This document shows, one piece after another, positions 1 to 8,802 of a stretch of DNA of 64,000 bases (position 1 is its first letter; every line of letters starts with the position of its first letter). The notes under the pieces were generated by a model. That model searched no databases. It was not told the DNA's origin and was given only the letters and a program-made list of their open reading frames with translations. Origin of the DNA: Nocardia gamkensis NBRC 108242 (GTDB taxonomy: Bacteria > Actinomycetota > Actinomycetes > Mycobacteriales > Mycobacteriaceae); the NCBI RefSeq assembly GCF_001612985.1, contig NZ_BDBM01000004.1, forward strand, positions 275,435-339,434, in the 5' to 3' direction. A program made the position numbers and the translations under genes.

Positions 1-5
1 CCTCG

Positions 6-611
6 GTGCGCACCGGGCGGGCGCTGCCGGTTCTGCTCGCGTGCGTGGCGCTGATCGCCGCGCTCGCGGGTTGTTCGACCGGTTCGGACGCGGTGGCCTC
101 GGGCGGCACCTTCGAATTCGTCTCGCCCGGCGGCAAGACCGACATCCGCTACGACCCGCCCGCCGCGCGCGGCACCATCGGCAAACTGGCCGGCCCGGAC
201 CTGATGACGGCGGGCAAGACCACCTCGGTCGAGGACTACGCGGGCAAGGTCGTGGTGCTCAACCTGTGGGGCCAGTGGTGCGGTCCGTGCCGCGCCGAGG
301 CGCCCGCCTTGGAGCAGGTCTACGAGGCGACCAAGGACAAAGGCGTCGCGTTTCTCGGGATCAACGTCCGCGATCCGCAACAGGACAAGGCCCAGGATTT
401 CGTCGTCGACAACAAGGTCGGCTACCCGTCCGTCTACGACCCGTCGATGCGCACGCTCTTGGCGCTCGGCGGGAATTTCCCTACCAGTGTCATCCCAACC
501 ACGCTCGTCCTCGACCGGCAACACCGGGTCGCCGCGGTTTTCCTGCGGTCCCTGCTGGCCGAGGATCTACAGCCGGTAATCGAAAGTATCGCCGCGGAGG
601 AATCACAGTGA
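6..611 (+). CDS. TlpA/ResA-like thioredoxin lipoprotein
   Basis: Membrane-anchored thiol-disulfide reductase that keeps apocytochrome c cysteines reduced for haem attachment. The N-terminus has a hydrophobic stretch ending in the lipobox ALAGC (Cys 23), so it is probably lipidated and faces outside. The redox motif WCGPC lies at residues 91-95 within a thioredoxin fold, followed by the conserved cis-Pro region (FPTSVIPTT). It opens the ccs operon (CcdA, ResB, CcsA follow), the same position as Rv0526 in M. tuberculosis. The GTG start is only 5 nt from the window edge, so an upstream start cannot be excluded, but the signal peptide looks complete. Confidence 0.9.
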   Translation: MRTGRALPVLLACVALIAALAGCSTGSDAVASGGTFEFVSPGGKTDIRYDPPAARGTIGKLAGPDLMTAGKTTSVEDYAGKVVVLNLWGQWCGPCRAEAPALEQVYEATKDKGVAFLGINVRDPQQDKAQDFVVDNKVGYPSVYDPSMRTLLALGGNFPTSVIPTTLVLDRQHRVAAVFLRSLLAEDLQPVIESIAAEESQ

Positions 612-862
612 ATCGCGACCGCCGTACCCGCCACCTGCGTGCCTGCCGGCCACGGCAGGGCGCCCGACGCATCGGCGGAGGATGGGCCGTCGACGACCGG
701 TGGGCGGGTATCGCCACCGTGCCGCGCAGCGTCGCCGCCGACTCCCTCTTGGACTTCGCCGTATTCGAGGCGGCCGAGGAACCCACCGCCACCGAGCACA
801 AGGTGTCGTTGCGCCGCGGCGCCGGACGATCGCCAGAGGACACGCCGGAGGAATCGGTGTGA
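608..862 (+). CDS. Small hypothetical protein in the ccs operon
   Basis: 84-residue ORF of unknown function. Its GTG start overlaps the stop of the thioredoxin gene (GTGA, 4 nt), a typical translational-coupling arrangement, and it ends 37 nt before ccdA. The N-terminal third is very basic (NRDRRTRHLRACRPRQGARR), the rest acidic to neutral, with no membrane segment or signal peptide. I recognise no family. Coupling and position suggest a real gene, possibly an accessory factor of cytochrome c maturation; the low-complexity composition means it could also be a degraded spacer. Confidence 0.5.
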   Translation: MNRDRRTRHLRACRPRQGARRIGGGWAVDDRWAGIATVPRSVAADSLLDFAVFEAAEEPTATEHKVSLRRGAGRSPEDTPEESV

Positions 863-899
863 CGCTTGCGCGCACCGCGCCGCATAACGGGGAGAACCT

Positions 900-1739
900 G
901 TGATGGTGCTCGCCGGAGTCGGTGATTCGTTCCAGCAGACGGCGGCCTCCGGGCCGCTGCTGCTGGCGCTCGGCGCGTGTCTGCTCGCGGGTCTGGTGTC
1001 CTTCGCCTCGCCGTGTGTGGTGCCGCTCGTGCCCGGCTACCTCTCCTACCTGGCCGGACTGGTCGGCGCCGAGGCGCCGCCCGCCACCGTCGCGCAGGCC
1101 ACCGGGGGCCGTGCCGGAGCAGCGGTGACCGCCGCCGAGTCGCTTCGCAGGGGGCGGATGCGGGTCGCGGGTGCGGCCGGCTTGTTTGTGGCCGGTTTCA
1201 CCGTGGTCTTCGTGCTCGCCACGGCGACCGTCTTCGGCGTCATCCAAACCCTCAACGTGAACCGTGAACTGCTGCAACGCATCGGCGGCGTGGTGACGGT
1301 CCTGATGGGCTTGGTCTTCATCGGCCTGGTGCCCGCGTTGCAGCGCGACACCCGGATGGAGCCGCGCAGGCTCACCAGCATCATGGGCGCGCCGCTGCTG
1401 GGCGGAGTGTTCGCGCTGGGCTGGACACCGTGCCTGGGCCCCACGCTCTCCGGCGTCATGGCCGTGGCCGCGGGCACCGACGGGACGACGGCGGTGCGCG
1501 GGGTCGCGCTGATCGTCGCCTATTGTCTGGGACTCGGTCTGCCGTTCGTCGTGCTGGCCTTCGGTTCGGCGAGCGCGTTGCGCGGGGTGGGGTGGCTGCG
1601 CCGCAATTCCCGCACCATCCAGATCATCGGGGGCCTGTTGCTCGTCGCGGTCGGCGCCGCGCTGGTCACCGGGGCGTGGGACCAGTTCGTCGCCTGGGTG
1701 CGCGACGCGTTCGTCTCCGAGGTGACCTTGCCGATATGA
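900..1739 (+). CDS. ccdA: Cytochrome c biogenesis protein CcdA
   Basis: Polytopic membrane protein that moves electrons from cytoplasmic thioredoxin to the external TlpA-like protein. About six hydrophobic segments are visible. The two redox cysteines sit in SFASPCVVPLVPGY near residue 39 and GWTPCLGP near residue 180, in the family's usual context. Length (279 aa) is slightly above the usual 240-260 because of an Ala/Gly-rich loop after the first helix. The GTG start follows GGGGAGAACCT; GTG and ATG are adjacent, so ATG at 903 is an alternative. The stop overlaps the ResB start by ATGA. Confidence 0.93.
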   Translation: MMVLAGVGDSFQQTAASGPLLLALGACLLAGLVSFASPCVVPLVPGYLSYLAGLVGAEAPPATVAQATGGRAGAAVTAAESLRRGRMRVAGAAGLFVAGFTVVFVLATATVFGVIQTLNVNRELLQRIGGVVTVLMGLVFIGLVPALQRDTRMEPRRLTSIMGAPLLGGVFALGWTPCLGPTLSGVMAVAAGTDGTTAVRGVALIVAYCLGLGLPFVVLAFGSASALRGVGWLRRNSRTIQIIGGLLLVAVGAALVTGAWDQFVAWVRDAFVSEVTLPI

Positions 1740-3382
1740 CCGTGACCGACCAGCCGACGATCGAAAGCACCGAGCGGCCGCCGCGCCAATCCCTGCCCGG
1801 ACGGGCCTGGGCATTGCTGCGCAACACCTGGCGCGGGCTCACCAGCATGCGCACCGCCCTGGTGCTGCTGTTCCTGCTCGCCTTGGCCGCGATTCCCGGT
1901 GCGTTGCTGCCGCAGCGCAACCTCAACGAGCAGAAGGTCGAGCAGTACATCGCCGACCGGCCGACGCTCGGCCCGTGGATGGACCGCTTCGAGCTGTTCG
2001 ATGTGTTCTCCAGCTTCTGGTTCACCGCCGTCTACGTGCTGCTGTTCATCTCCCTGGTCGGTTGCATCCTGCCGCGCACGCTCGACCACTACCGCGCGCT
2101 GCGCACACCGCCGGTGCGGGCGCCGCGCAACCTGACCAGGCTGCCGCACCACTACTCGGGCCTGGCCGAGCGGTCGCCCCGGGAACTCGTCGACCACGCC
2201 CGCGCCCAGCTGCGCGGCTGGCGCACCGAGGTCCGCCCCGGCCCCCGCGAGGGTGAACTGGCGCTCTCGGCGGAGAAGGGCTACACCCGCGAACTCGGCA
2301 ATCTGGTGTTCCATCTGGCGCTGGTCGGGCTGCTGATCGCCATCGCGGCGGGAAAGCTGTTCGGCTACGAGGGCAGCGTCATCGTGCTGGCGAACAACGG
2401 CCCCGGCTTCTGCACCACCTCGCCCGCGGTGTTCGACTCGTTCAAGGCGGGCAACGTCAACGACGGCACCGGGATGACCCCGATCTGCGTCCGGGTGAAG
2501 GATTTCCGAGCCGACTACCTGACCAACGGCCAGGCCGAGATGTTCACCGCGAACCTCGCCTACCAGGCGGGCGACGACCTGCGGACGAACACCTGGCGCG
2601 ATACCCGGGTGCAGGTCAACCACCCCTTGCGCGTGGCAGGCGACCGGCTCTACCTGCAAGGTCACGGCTACGCGCCGACCTTCACGGTCACCTTCCCCAC
2701 CGGCCAGACCCGCACCGAGTCGATCCAGTGGCGTCCCGACGACGCCTCCACGTTCCTGTCCAGCGGCGTGCTGCGGATCGACCCGCCCGGTGGCATGTAC
2801 GCCACCGACGAGGAGCGCCGCAAGAACCAGATCGCGATCGAGGGGTTGTTCGCGCCGACGGCGATGTTCCACGGGTCGTTGCTGACCTCGGCGTTCCCCG
2901 CGATGAACGATCCCGCCGTCGCGGTCGACATCTATCGCGGCGACACCGGCCTGGACACCGGGAAGCCGCAGTCGCTGTTCGCGCTGGACCCCGAGCAGGT
3001 CAAACAGGGCCGGCTGGCCAAGGAGGCCAGGGTCAATCTGCGCCCCGGCGAGTCGACCACGCTGCCGAACGGCACCAAGGTCACCTTCGACGGCGCGCAG
3101 GAGTTCGTCAATCTCCAGGTCTCGCACGACCCCGCGCAGAAGTGGGTGCTGGTGAGCGCGCTGTTCATGATGGCGGGCCTGCTGGTCTCGCTGCTGATCA
3201 AGCGCAGGCGGATCTGGGTGCGGGTCTACCCGGCCGAGGACACGGCCGGTACCGTAGACCAACGACGCACTGTAGTAGAGATGGGCGGGCTGGCCAGGAC
3301 CGACCAGGCGGGCTGGGGCGGCGAGTTCGACCGGCTGCGCGCCCGCCTGCTCGACGAGCACGCCGAGACCACGGGAGAGTGA
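1736..3382 (+). CDS. resB: Cytochrome c biogenesis protein ResB
   Basis: Half of the System II cytochrome c synthase (ResB/CcsB type), which with CcsA delivers and ligates haem outside the membrane. 548 aa. Helices near residues 38-58, 95-115 and 190-210, a large extracytoplasmic domain (about 215-470), and a last helix near 480 (LVSALFMMAGLLVSLLIKRRR). The ATG overlaps the ccdA stop (ATGA), which selects this start over the longer open frame. The downstream CcsA start is 2 nt away. Matches Rv0528 in order and architecture. Confidence 0.93.
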   Translation: MTVTDQPTIESTERPPRQSLPGRAWALLRNTWRGLTSMRTALVLLFLLALAAIPGALLPQRNLNEQKVEQYIADRPTLGPWMDRFELFDVFSSFWFTAVYVLLFISLVGCILPRTLDHYRALRTPPVRAPRNLTRLPHHYSGLAERSPRELVDHARAQLRGWRTEVRPGPREGELALSAEKGYTRELGNLVFHLALVGLLIAIAAGKLFGYEGSVIVLANNGPGFCTTSPAVFDSFKAGNVNDGTGMTPICVRVKDFRADYLTNGQAEMFTANLAYQAGDDLRTNTWRDTRVQVNHPLRVAGDRLYLQGHGYAPTFTVTFPTGQTRTESIQWRPDDASTFLSSGVLRIDPPGGMYATDEERRKNQIAIEGLFAPTAMFHGSLLTSAFPAMNDPAVAVDIYRGDTGLDTGKPQSLFALDPEQVKQGRLAKEARVNLRPGESTTLPNGTKVTFDGAQEFVNLQVSHDPAQKWVLVSALFMMAGLLVSLLIKRRRIWVRVYPAEDTAGTVDQRRTVVEMGGLARTDQAGWGGEFDRLRARLLDEHAETTGE

Positions 3383-3384
3383 CC

Positions 3385-4350
3385 ATGCCGATCGACGAAA
3401 CCATCGCCAGGTACAGCGATCTCGCGTTCAAGACGGCGATCGTGGTGTACGCGCTGGTGCTGGTACTGCTGATCTGGCAGTACGCGACGGCGCGCAGCCG
3501 CCAGGTCAGCGAGCGTGAACTGGTGACCGTGGGCGGCGGATCGACACCGCAGGGTCCCGGGCGGGTCATCGAGCCCGCGCGGCGGCCGCTGTCGGATCGG
3601 CTCGGCAACATGGCGTTCTCGGTGCTGATGGTCGCCATCGCGTTGCACGTCGGCGCGATCGTGTTGCGCGGCTTCGCGACCAACCGCTTCCCGCTGGGCA
3701 ACATGTACGAGTTCGTCACCATGGCGACGGCCGCCGCCGTGCTGGTCGGGGTGGTGCTGCTGCGCGAACAGCGCTACCGCGCGATGTGGGCGTTCCTGCT
3801 CGTCCCGGTATTGATCCTGCTGTTCCTCGCCGGCACGGTGCTCTACGCCGACGCCGCGCCCGTGGTGCCCGCGTTGAAGTCGTTCTGGCTGCCGGTGCAC
3901 GTCACCATCGTGAGCGTGGGCAGCGGCGTGTTCCTGTTCGCGGGCGTGGCGAGCATGCTGTTCCTCTACCGCCTGCGCCAGCCGGAGGGCCAGGAGTCCG
4001 ACAACGTCCTCGGCGTCATCGCCCGCCGCCTGCCCGACGCCCGCACCCTGGACCGCCTGGCCTACAAGGCCACCATCATCGGTTTCCCGCTGTTCGGCGC
4101 CGGCGTCATCCTGGGCGCCATCTGGGCCGAGGCCGCCTGGGGCCGCTTCTGGGGCTGGGACCCGAAGGAAACCTGCTCCTTCATCGCCTGGGTCCTCTAC
4201 GCCGCCTACCTGCACGCCCGAGCCACCTCCGGCTGGCGCGACACCAAGGCCGCCTGGATCAACATCGCCGCCTTCGTCGCGATGTTGTTCAATCTGTTCA
4301 TCATCAACATGGTGATCAGCGGGTTGCACTCCTACGCCGGGCTGAACTGA
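3385..4350 (+). CDS. ccsA: Cytochrome c biogenesis protein CcsA (haem-handling subunit)
   Basis: Partner of ResB in System II. 321 aa with about eight hydrophobic segments. The tryptophan-rich haem-handling motif WGRFWGWDPKE is at about residues 252-262, with conserved His residues in flanking loops (LPVHVTIVS, ISGLHSYAG). The ATG follows GGGAGAGTGACC just after the ResB stop; the upstream open frame belongs to a shadow of resB. It ends the operon. Naming differs between lineages (CcsA or CcsB); Rv0529 is the mycobacterial counterpart. Confidence 0.93.
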   Translation: MPIDETIARYSDLAFKTAIVVYALVLVLLIWQYATARSRQVSERELVTVGGGSTPQGPGRVIEPARRPLSDRLGNMAFSVLMVAIALHVGAIVLRGFATNRFPLGNMYEFVTMATAAAVLVGVVLLREQRYRAMWAFLLVPVLILLFLAGTVLYADAAPVVPALKSFWLPVHVTIVSVGSGVFLFAGVASMLFLYRLRQPEGQESDNVLGVIARRLPDARTLDRLAYKATIIGFPLFGAGVILGAIWAEAAWGRFWGWDPKETCSFIAWVLYAAYLHARATSGWRDTKAAWINIAAFVAMLFNLFIINMVISGLHSYAGLN

Positions 4351-4611
4351 GGCTTTACCCGCGCCTTCCTGCGCTCGGCGGCGGGCTCGCCCGGGTCGCT
4401 TGGACAAGTCGGTCGCAGCGGGCAGCTCCGTGGCGCTTGCCGAGGAAACAGCCATCCGTCGGGGACAGTGCCGCGGGACCCGGACGGCGTCGAGTTCGAC
4501 TTTCCGTTCCCGATCAGCATTCCGTGGGCCGAACTCGAATACTGAGGAGATCGGCTCGCACATTGATGCGGCTCGCCGGTGTGCGCAGCCGCATGCCGGC
4601 ACCGCGATCGG
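4351..4611. other. Intergenic stretch with a possible 3' coding remnant
   Basis: No complete gene seen. On the plus strand 4468-4545 can be read as 25 residues with protein-like composition (RDPDGVEFDFPFPIS then IPWAELEY) ending in TGA, with no ribosome binding site and an implausible upstream frame. It could be the tail of a decayed gene. The rest has no clear promoter or hairpin. Confidence 0.3.
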
Positions 4612-4896
4612 TCACAGGCCTGCTGCGCCGATGAGCCGGGAGTGAGGCCGGTGGGGGCCGGGGTTGTGGTCGGGTTGCCTTCCGGGGTTCAGGTTGGTCT
4701 GTCCGCCGGGGGTGAGATTCGCCTGCGGGCCGCACGCCGTATAGGGCCAGGAACAGCTCGCTAGGGTGTGGTCCTGACCGGCTTGGGCGACACCGGCCGT
4801 CACCAGACCCATACCGAGCAGGGCGGGTGCGGCGGCCATCGCCAGAGCGCGGGCGAGCCGATGGGTGCGGCGGGTCGAGCGCTGGTTTCGCATCAT
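4612..4896 (-). CDS. Small secreted protein of unknown function
   Basis: 94 aa. A basic N-terminus (MMRNQRSTRRTHRLAR) is followed by a hydrophobic core and a signal peptidase I site after AGVAQA (about residue 39). The mature part is 55 residues, Pro/Gly/Asn-rich, with two cysteines (SCSWPYTACG) that could form one disulfide. GAGGAG lies about 8 nt before the ATG. No family recognised; small secreted proteins with a disulfide loop are common in Nocardia and mycobacteria. Confidence 0.65.
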   Translation of the reverse strand: MMRNQRSTRRTHRLARALAMAAAPALLGMGLVTAGVAQAGQDHTLASCSWPYTACGPQANLTPGGQTNLNPGRQPDHNPGPHRPHSRLIGAAGL

Positions 4897-5162
4897 GTGG
4901 TGTGCTCCTCGGGGTCCGTGTGGCGGGGCGGTCCCGCTGTCGTGATGACGCTGTCCAGCCTCATGGACACGGAAATGCGCCGAAAGGACACCAAGGGTGC
5001 ACGGCCACCCACCCCCTGCGGTAAGCCGATTCCCCCGAGGTGGGCTTCCGTTCCGTCATCCGGCGGGTGGGGTCATCGACGATCGGCGATAGTTGAAAAC
5101 GCAGCTTCATCAGGCTCGATGCACCGGGCGCTTCGCGCACATGTGCCGCCGAACGATTTGCG

Positions 5163-6314
5163 TTGGTGGTCGCCATCGCGCTCGGCGATCATCTTCTGGT
5201 GCGGAGGAACTCGGAGCCGGCCGGGAAACGTCGAGTACCGGAATTGGACGCAGCAGCAGGCGAGTTGAGGCTCAGACCTTGGCAGATGTCTTCTGCCGAT
5301 GTCGATCTCGTGCGGGAAGCGGCGGATGACGAGCTGATTCCGCTGATCACCACGGTGCCGTCGGTCTACACCGCCGAGGAGGCGGCGAGATTCATCGAGC
5401 GTCAGTGGGATCGAACCGAGAGCGGGAGCGGATACCCCTTCGTGATCGCGCGGGCGTCGGACGGTAAACCGCTCGGCAGTATCGGCGTGTGGTCGAAGGA
5501 TCTCAGCGAAGGACGAGCGTCCATCGGCTACTGGCTGGTGAGATCCGCTCGCGGGCAGGGCATCGCGGCGCACGCACTGCGGACGGTCACCGCCTGGGCG
5601 TTCGAGCACCTGCCCGTTTCCCGGCTCCAGCTCTACGTGGAACCCTGGAACGTCGCGTCCATCCGGACCGCCGAGCGTGCGGGCTTCCGGCGTGAGGGGC
5701 TTCTGCGGGGGTGGCAGCGAGTCGGCGACAGCCGCCGCGACATGTACATGTACGCGCGGCTCCGGCCGACTCGGCCACAGGAGAGTCCGCTGCGCCGCGG
5801 GCAAGCCATTCGAGTGGCGCTACCGGCAGACGTCGACGGGATCATCGAGCTGCTTTCAGCGGTCGCAGCCGAGGGCAAATGGATCAGGGCCGAGGCGCCG
5901 TTCGATACCGAAGCCGCTGCCCGCCGGATCCTGGCGATGTCGGGCGATGAAAAGCACGGCGTCTTCGTGGCCGAGATCGACGGATCCGTCGCGGGCACGG
6001 CGACGGTCGAATTCACCGCACGCGGCGTCACGTCCTTCGCCATGATGGTTGCGGCTGACCAGCGTGGACGCGGCATCGGAACGGCGCTGCTCGACCGAGT
6101 CGTCGAATGGTCGCGGGATCATGGCGCCCACAAGGTGACGCTCGAGGTATGGCCCCACAATCAAGCGGCGATGGCGTTGTACGACCGAGCCGGTTTCGAG
6201 GTCGAAGGCGTGTTGCGCGCGCATTACCGGCGGCGCAACGGCGAGCTGTGGGACGCGGTGCTCATGAGTCTGGGCTTGGCCGGTGCTCCTGACCTCGGCC
6301 GTGGCTCGGGTTAG
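5163..6314 (+). CDS. Tandem GNAT acetyltransferase (two fused domains)
   Basis: Two Gcn5-related N-acetyltransferase domains in one 383-aa chain. Domain 1 (about 35-200) is RimJ-like, with acetyl-CoA loop RSARGQGIAAHALR and the strand ASIRTAERAGFRREG. Domain 2 (about 215-375) is RimI-like, with loop ADQRGRGIGTALL and MALYDRAGFEVEG. Both keep the acetyl-CoA-binding signature, so both may be active; the substrate is unknown. The GTG at 5163 gives a 34-residue lead; a TTG at 5244, just before ELRLRPW, is an alternative start. It stands alone between the secreted-protein gene and a gene-poor stretch. Confidence 0.8.
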   Translation: MVVAIALGDHLLVRRNSEPAGKRRVPELDAAAGELRLRPWQMSSADVDLVREAADDELIPLITTVPSVYTAEEAARFIERQWDRTESGSGYPFVIARASDGKPLGSIGVWSKDLSEGRASIGYWLVRSARGQGIAAHALRTVTAWAFEHLPVSRLQLYVEPWNVASIRTAERAGFRREGLLRGWQRVGDSRRDMYMYARLRPTRPQESPLRRGQAIRVALPADVDGIIELLSAVAAEGKWIRAEAPFDTEAAARRILAMSGDEKHGVFVAEIDGSVAGTATVEFTARGVTSFAMMVAADQRGRGIGTALLDRVVEWSRDHGAHKVTLEVWPHNQAAMALYDRAGFEVEGVLRAHYRRRNGELWDAVLMSLGLAGAPDLGRGSG

Positions 6315-6715
6315 GCCCCGGCCGGAGGTCAGTTCTCGCGTACGCGCAGGTTGCGAAGGCATTGCCGGGACCGCGGTGGCGAGCTGTGGGAAAGGCAATC
6401 GGGATCACTGAACACCGCAACCCGGACCGGTGCGTACCCGGAATGGGCATTTCGCGGAATGCCGTAATTTTTATTGAGGGCTTTGCGTGGGAACAATCTG
6501 GAGGAAAACATTTTCAGAGTTTGTGGCCGAATTGCGCGGGACCGTCTTCGGTTCACGGTGCGCGCAAAGCTTCGGTCGGCAACGCGCTGAAATATCCCAC
6601 AGTGGAACCGATAACGCTACGAGTCCATCGTCCTACGAGACACGAGACTTCGCATGTCTGTTAACTAACCGCGCGAGCGCCTACGGGGGCGCCCGTGGCA
6701 GCCGGGCGGGTGGGT
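6315..6715. other. Intergenic stretch without recognisable gene
   Basis: About 400 nt of lower GC than the flanks (for example around 6440-6500). Short open frames exist on both strands but none has a ribosome binding site or protein-like composition. No strong hairpin or RNA gene recognised. Confidence 0.4.
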
Positions 6716-7360
6716 CTAGAGCCGCGCGACGCAGACGACGAAATGCCGTTGCTGGTAGACGATTCCGCTGTCGGCCGAGCCGCAGGCGTTGACGTCGACG
6801 GTGTTCTGCTTGATGTCGATCACCCGGACCGCGCCGGGGGCGGGGGCCGCGCAATCCAGTCGCTTGGGATTGCCGGGGGTCAGTTCCATGCAGCCGCCGA
6901 CTACCCAGTCGATGTCCAGGCAGAGCGCAGCCTGTGCCGCCCCGTGCAGGGTCTCGTTGTAGGTGTGGTCGGCGTCGGTGGGGCACGCGGCGTTCGCGGG
7001 CGCCTTCTCGATGACCCTGTAGACGGAGTTAGGGCTGCCACAAGCGGTTTTGTCGATCCCGCCCGCGCCGCCGAGCTGCACGCAGTCGCCGATGCTCACT
7101 TGCAGGCTGGTGGCGCTCTTGTTCGACGCGCCACGCATCGCCGAGGTGGTCGGCAGGGGCTCGGTAGTGGTGGGCAGTTCCTCGGTCGTCGGCGGAGGTG
7201 TCGATGTGGTTGGTGCGGTGGCGGTCTGGGCGGCTGCGGCCGGCTCCTCGGCGGGGCCGGACATCGAGAGCGCGGCGACGACCACGAGGGTGGCCGCCAG
7301 TCCGGTCCCGACCATGAAGGCGGCCAGGGTGATACCGGCGCGGACACGTTGGCGCGACAC
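6716..7360 (-). CDS. LppU/SCO3933-like membrane-anchored Cys-rich protein
   Basis: 214 aa. A short basic N-terminus, one membrane helix (about 10-34), a Thr/Pro/Ala-rich linker with PTTTEPLPTT-type repeats, then a domain with about eight cysteines (SIGDCVQLG, KTACGSPNS, NAACPTDAD, ALCLDIDW, GGCMELTPG, RLDCAAP, VNACGSADS, FVVCVARL) likely disulfide-bonded outside the cell. This resembles the LppU family; function unknown. The GTG start at 7360 is chosen because GGAGG lies 6 nt upstream; the frame is open for 33 more codons without such a site. Confidence 0.75.
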   Translation of the reverse strand: MSRQRVRAGITLAAFMVGTGLAATLVVVAALSMSGPAEEPAAAAQTATAPTTSTPPPTTEELPTTTEPLPTTSAMRGASNKSATSLQVSIGDCVQLGGAGGIDKTACGSPNSVYRVIEKAPANAACPTDADHTYNETLHGAAQAALCLDIDWVVGGCMELTPGNPKRLDCAAPAPGAVRVIDIKQNTVDVNACGSADSGIVYQQRHFVVCVARL

Positions 7361-7587
7361 GTACGTCCTCCAGAGCTGTGAACCCTTCGACCCACCTAGC
7401 GACTCGAAGTTGTGAATCTTGCGGATTGAAGACCACGCCATGCTTACACTACGCGGCACGTCCGCGTCGAGTTTTGCTTCCCAGGCATAGCGATCCGCCC
7501 TGGGAATTCACCTGCTGCGCACATCCGAAGCCATACTGATCACAATTGGATAACGAACCGCTCGATCATGTGTGCCGACCGCCAGAT

Positions 7588-7616
7588 CTGGAAACAAGTC
7601 ACGGGCGCTGTACAGT
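7588..7616 (+). promoter_or_regulatory. Probable promoter of the secreted protein gene
   Basis: CTGGAA, 17-nt spacer, TACAGT. The -10 fits the actinobacterial TANNNT pattern; the -35 is a weak match. It would give a leader of about 45 nt before the ATG at 7669. Confidence 0.45.
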
Positions 7617-7668
7617 CACACGCCATCCGGCCTCCGGAGCCGGTGTCTCGGTGAGAAGGAATTCCAGA

Positions 7669-8277
7669 ATGAAGTTCGGCACTATTGCCGCCATTACGCT
7701 CGGTGCGGTTGCCGCAGTGGGCATCACGGCGGGGGCCGCGAACGCGCAACCCGTAGAACCGGATCGAGAGATCACGACAGCAGGTGTCGAACAGGGGGTG
7801 GACTACCGCACCACGGTCTCGCGCGAGACCGGGGCCATCAGCACTGCCGTCGAGCACGGCACCTTCGCGGTGGTCGATGACGGCACCAAGATCAAGCTGA
7901 CGTCCGATACCGGAGCCGTGGTCGCCGAAGTGCCGCTGACGTTCCAGGTTTCCGGCAGCAAGCTCTCGGTGGCGCACGAAATCTCCGACAGCGGACGGCG
8001 TCTCGCGCTCACCCCGAAGGCGGACGCCAAGGAGATCGGCGAGATGCAGCCGATCAGCTCGATGAACCGGCTCATCGCCGAACTGAACCAGAACGTCGTC
8101 GGCGTGGTCGGCGGCGCGCTGCTCGGCGGACTGCTCGGGGCCCTGATCGGCCTGGGCTTCTTCAGCATCATCACCGGCCCGATCGGCTTGGTCGTCGGCG
8201 CGATCGCGGGCGGAGCCATCCAGGGCGGGCAGCCGTTCATGGACGCGCTGATGGCGGTCGTCAACGGCGAACCCTGA
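7669..8277 (+). CDS. Secreted protein with C-terminal glycine-zipper segment
   Basis: 202 aa. Signal peptide with cleavage after AGAANA (about residue 26). The mature N-terminal half is beta-rich and polar. The C-terminal part (about 140-195) is a long hydrophobic Gly-rich stretch (GGALLGGLLGALIGLGFF, then GAIAGGAIQGG) resembling glycine-zipper membrane inserts. Similar secreted proteins are frequent in Nocardia; function unknown. The ATG is preceded by AAGGAATTCCAG. A perfect 16-bp hairpin follows the gene. Confidence 0.75.
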   Translation: MKFGTIAAITLGAVAAVGITAGAANAQPVEPDREITTAGVEQGVDYRTTVSRETGAISTAVEHGTFAVVDDGTKIKLTSDTGAVVAEVPLTFQVSGSKLSVAHEISDSGRRLALTPKADAKEIGEMQPISSMNRLIAELNQNVVGVVGGALLGGLLGALIGLGFFSIITGPIGLVVGAIAGGAIQGGQPFMDALMAVVNGEP

Positions 8278-8292
8278 TCGGTACCCGCGGAT

Positions 8293-8332
8293 CGGGTGTG
8301 GCAGGCGCACCGCAGCGCGCCTGCCACACCCG
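8293..8332 (+). terminator. Hairpin terminator after the secreted protein gene
   Basis: CGGGTGTGGCAGGCGC and its exact complement (8317-8332) form a 16-bp stem with an 8-nt loop, starting 15 nt after the stop codon. There is no U-run, as is usual in actinobacteria. Confidence 0.75.
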
Positions 8333-8477
8333 GACCGGGGTGTCGATCGCCGTGGTGTCCGGCGAGGGAGAGGGAGTTCCCCCCGGCGGCCGGCCACGGT
8401 TGATACGCGGAACAAAGAGAAACGCGCGAACGCCGGATATCCCTGGACGCGTGCTATCGCGCGGGTACTGCGAACGA

Positions 8478-8684
8478 TCAGCGCTCGGTGGAACCGGACT
8501 CCCCGTCGCGGTGCTGGCGAGATAGTCGCCAGAGAAACTCCGGGTCGTCGTCGGGTCCGATGACGCGCTTGCGCTGTGGTGAACGGGTCTGCGGGGCAGT
8601 GGGTCCAGTCCGCTCGGGGCCGAACGCCTTCCAGCACAACACCGCTATTGCCACCACCGCGATGAGTGCCAACAGGTACGTCAC
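8478..8684 (-). CDS. Small single-span membrane protein
   Basis: 68 aa. A helix at about residues 2-19 (YLLALIAVVAIAVLCW), then a basic Pro/Gln/Arg linker and an acidic-aromatic motif DDDPEFLWRL near the C-terminus. The GTG at 8684 has AGGAGG 8 nt upstream, which decides it over the longer frame. It lies downstream of bldC on the same strand. Function unknown. Confidence 0.7.
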   Translation of the reverse strand: MTYLLALIAVVAIAVLCWKAFGPERTGPTAPQTRSPQRKRVIGPDDDPEFLWRLSRQHRDGESGSTER

Positions 8685-8734
8685 GTCGCTCACCTCCTGA
8701 TTACGAGGGTAGCCGCGGACGTGACTCCCGCACA

Positions 8735-8760
8735 CCGCAGACGCAGAAAATGGTCTGCGG
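8735..8760 (-). terminator. Hairpin downstream of bldC
   Basis: CCGCAGAC and GTCTGCGG form an 8-bp stem with a 10-nt loop between bldC and the small membrane protein gene. Possible terminator or processing site. Confidence 0.4.
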
Positions 8761-8802
8761 GCGAGCGCGGACCCGAGCACGACGGGCCCGCGTGCCCTGC
8801 GA

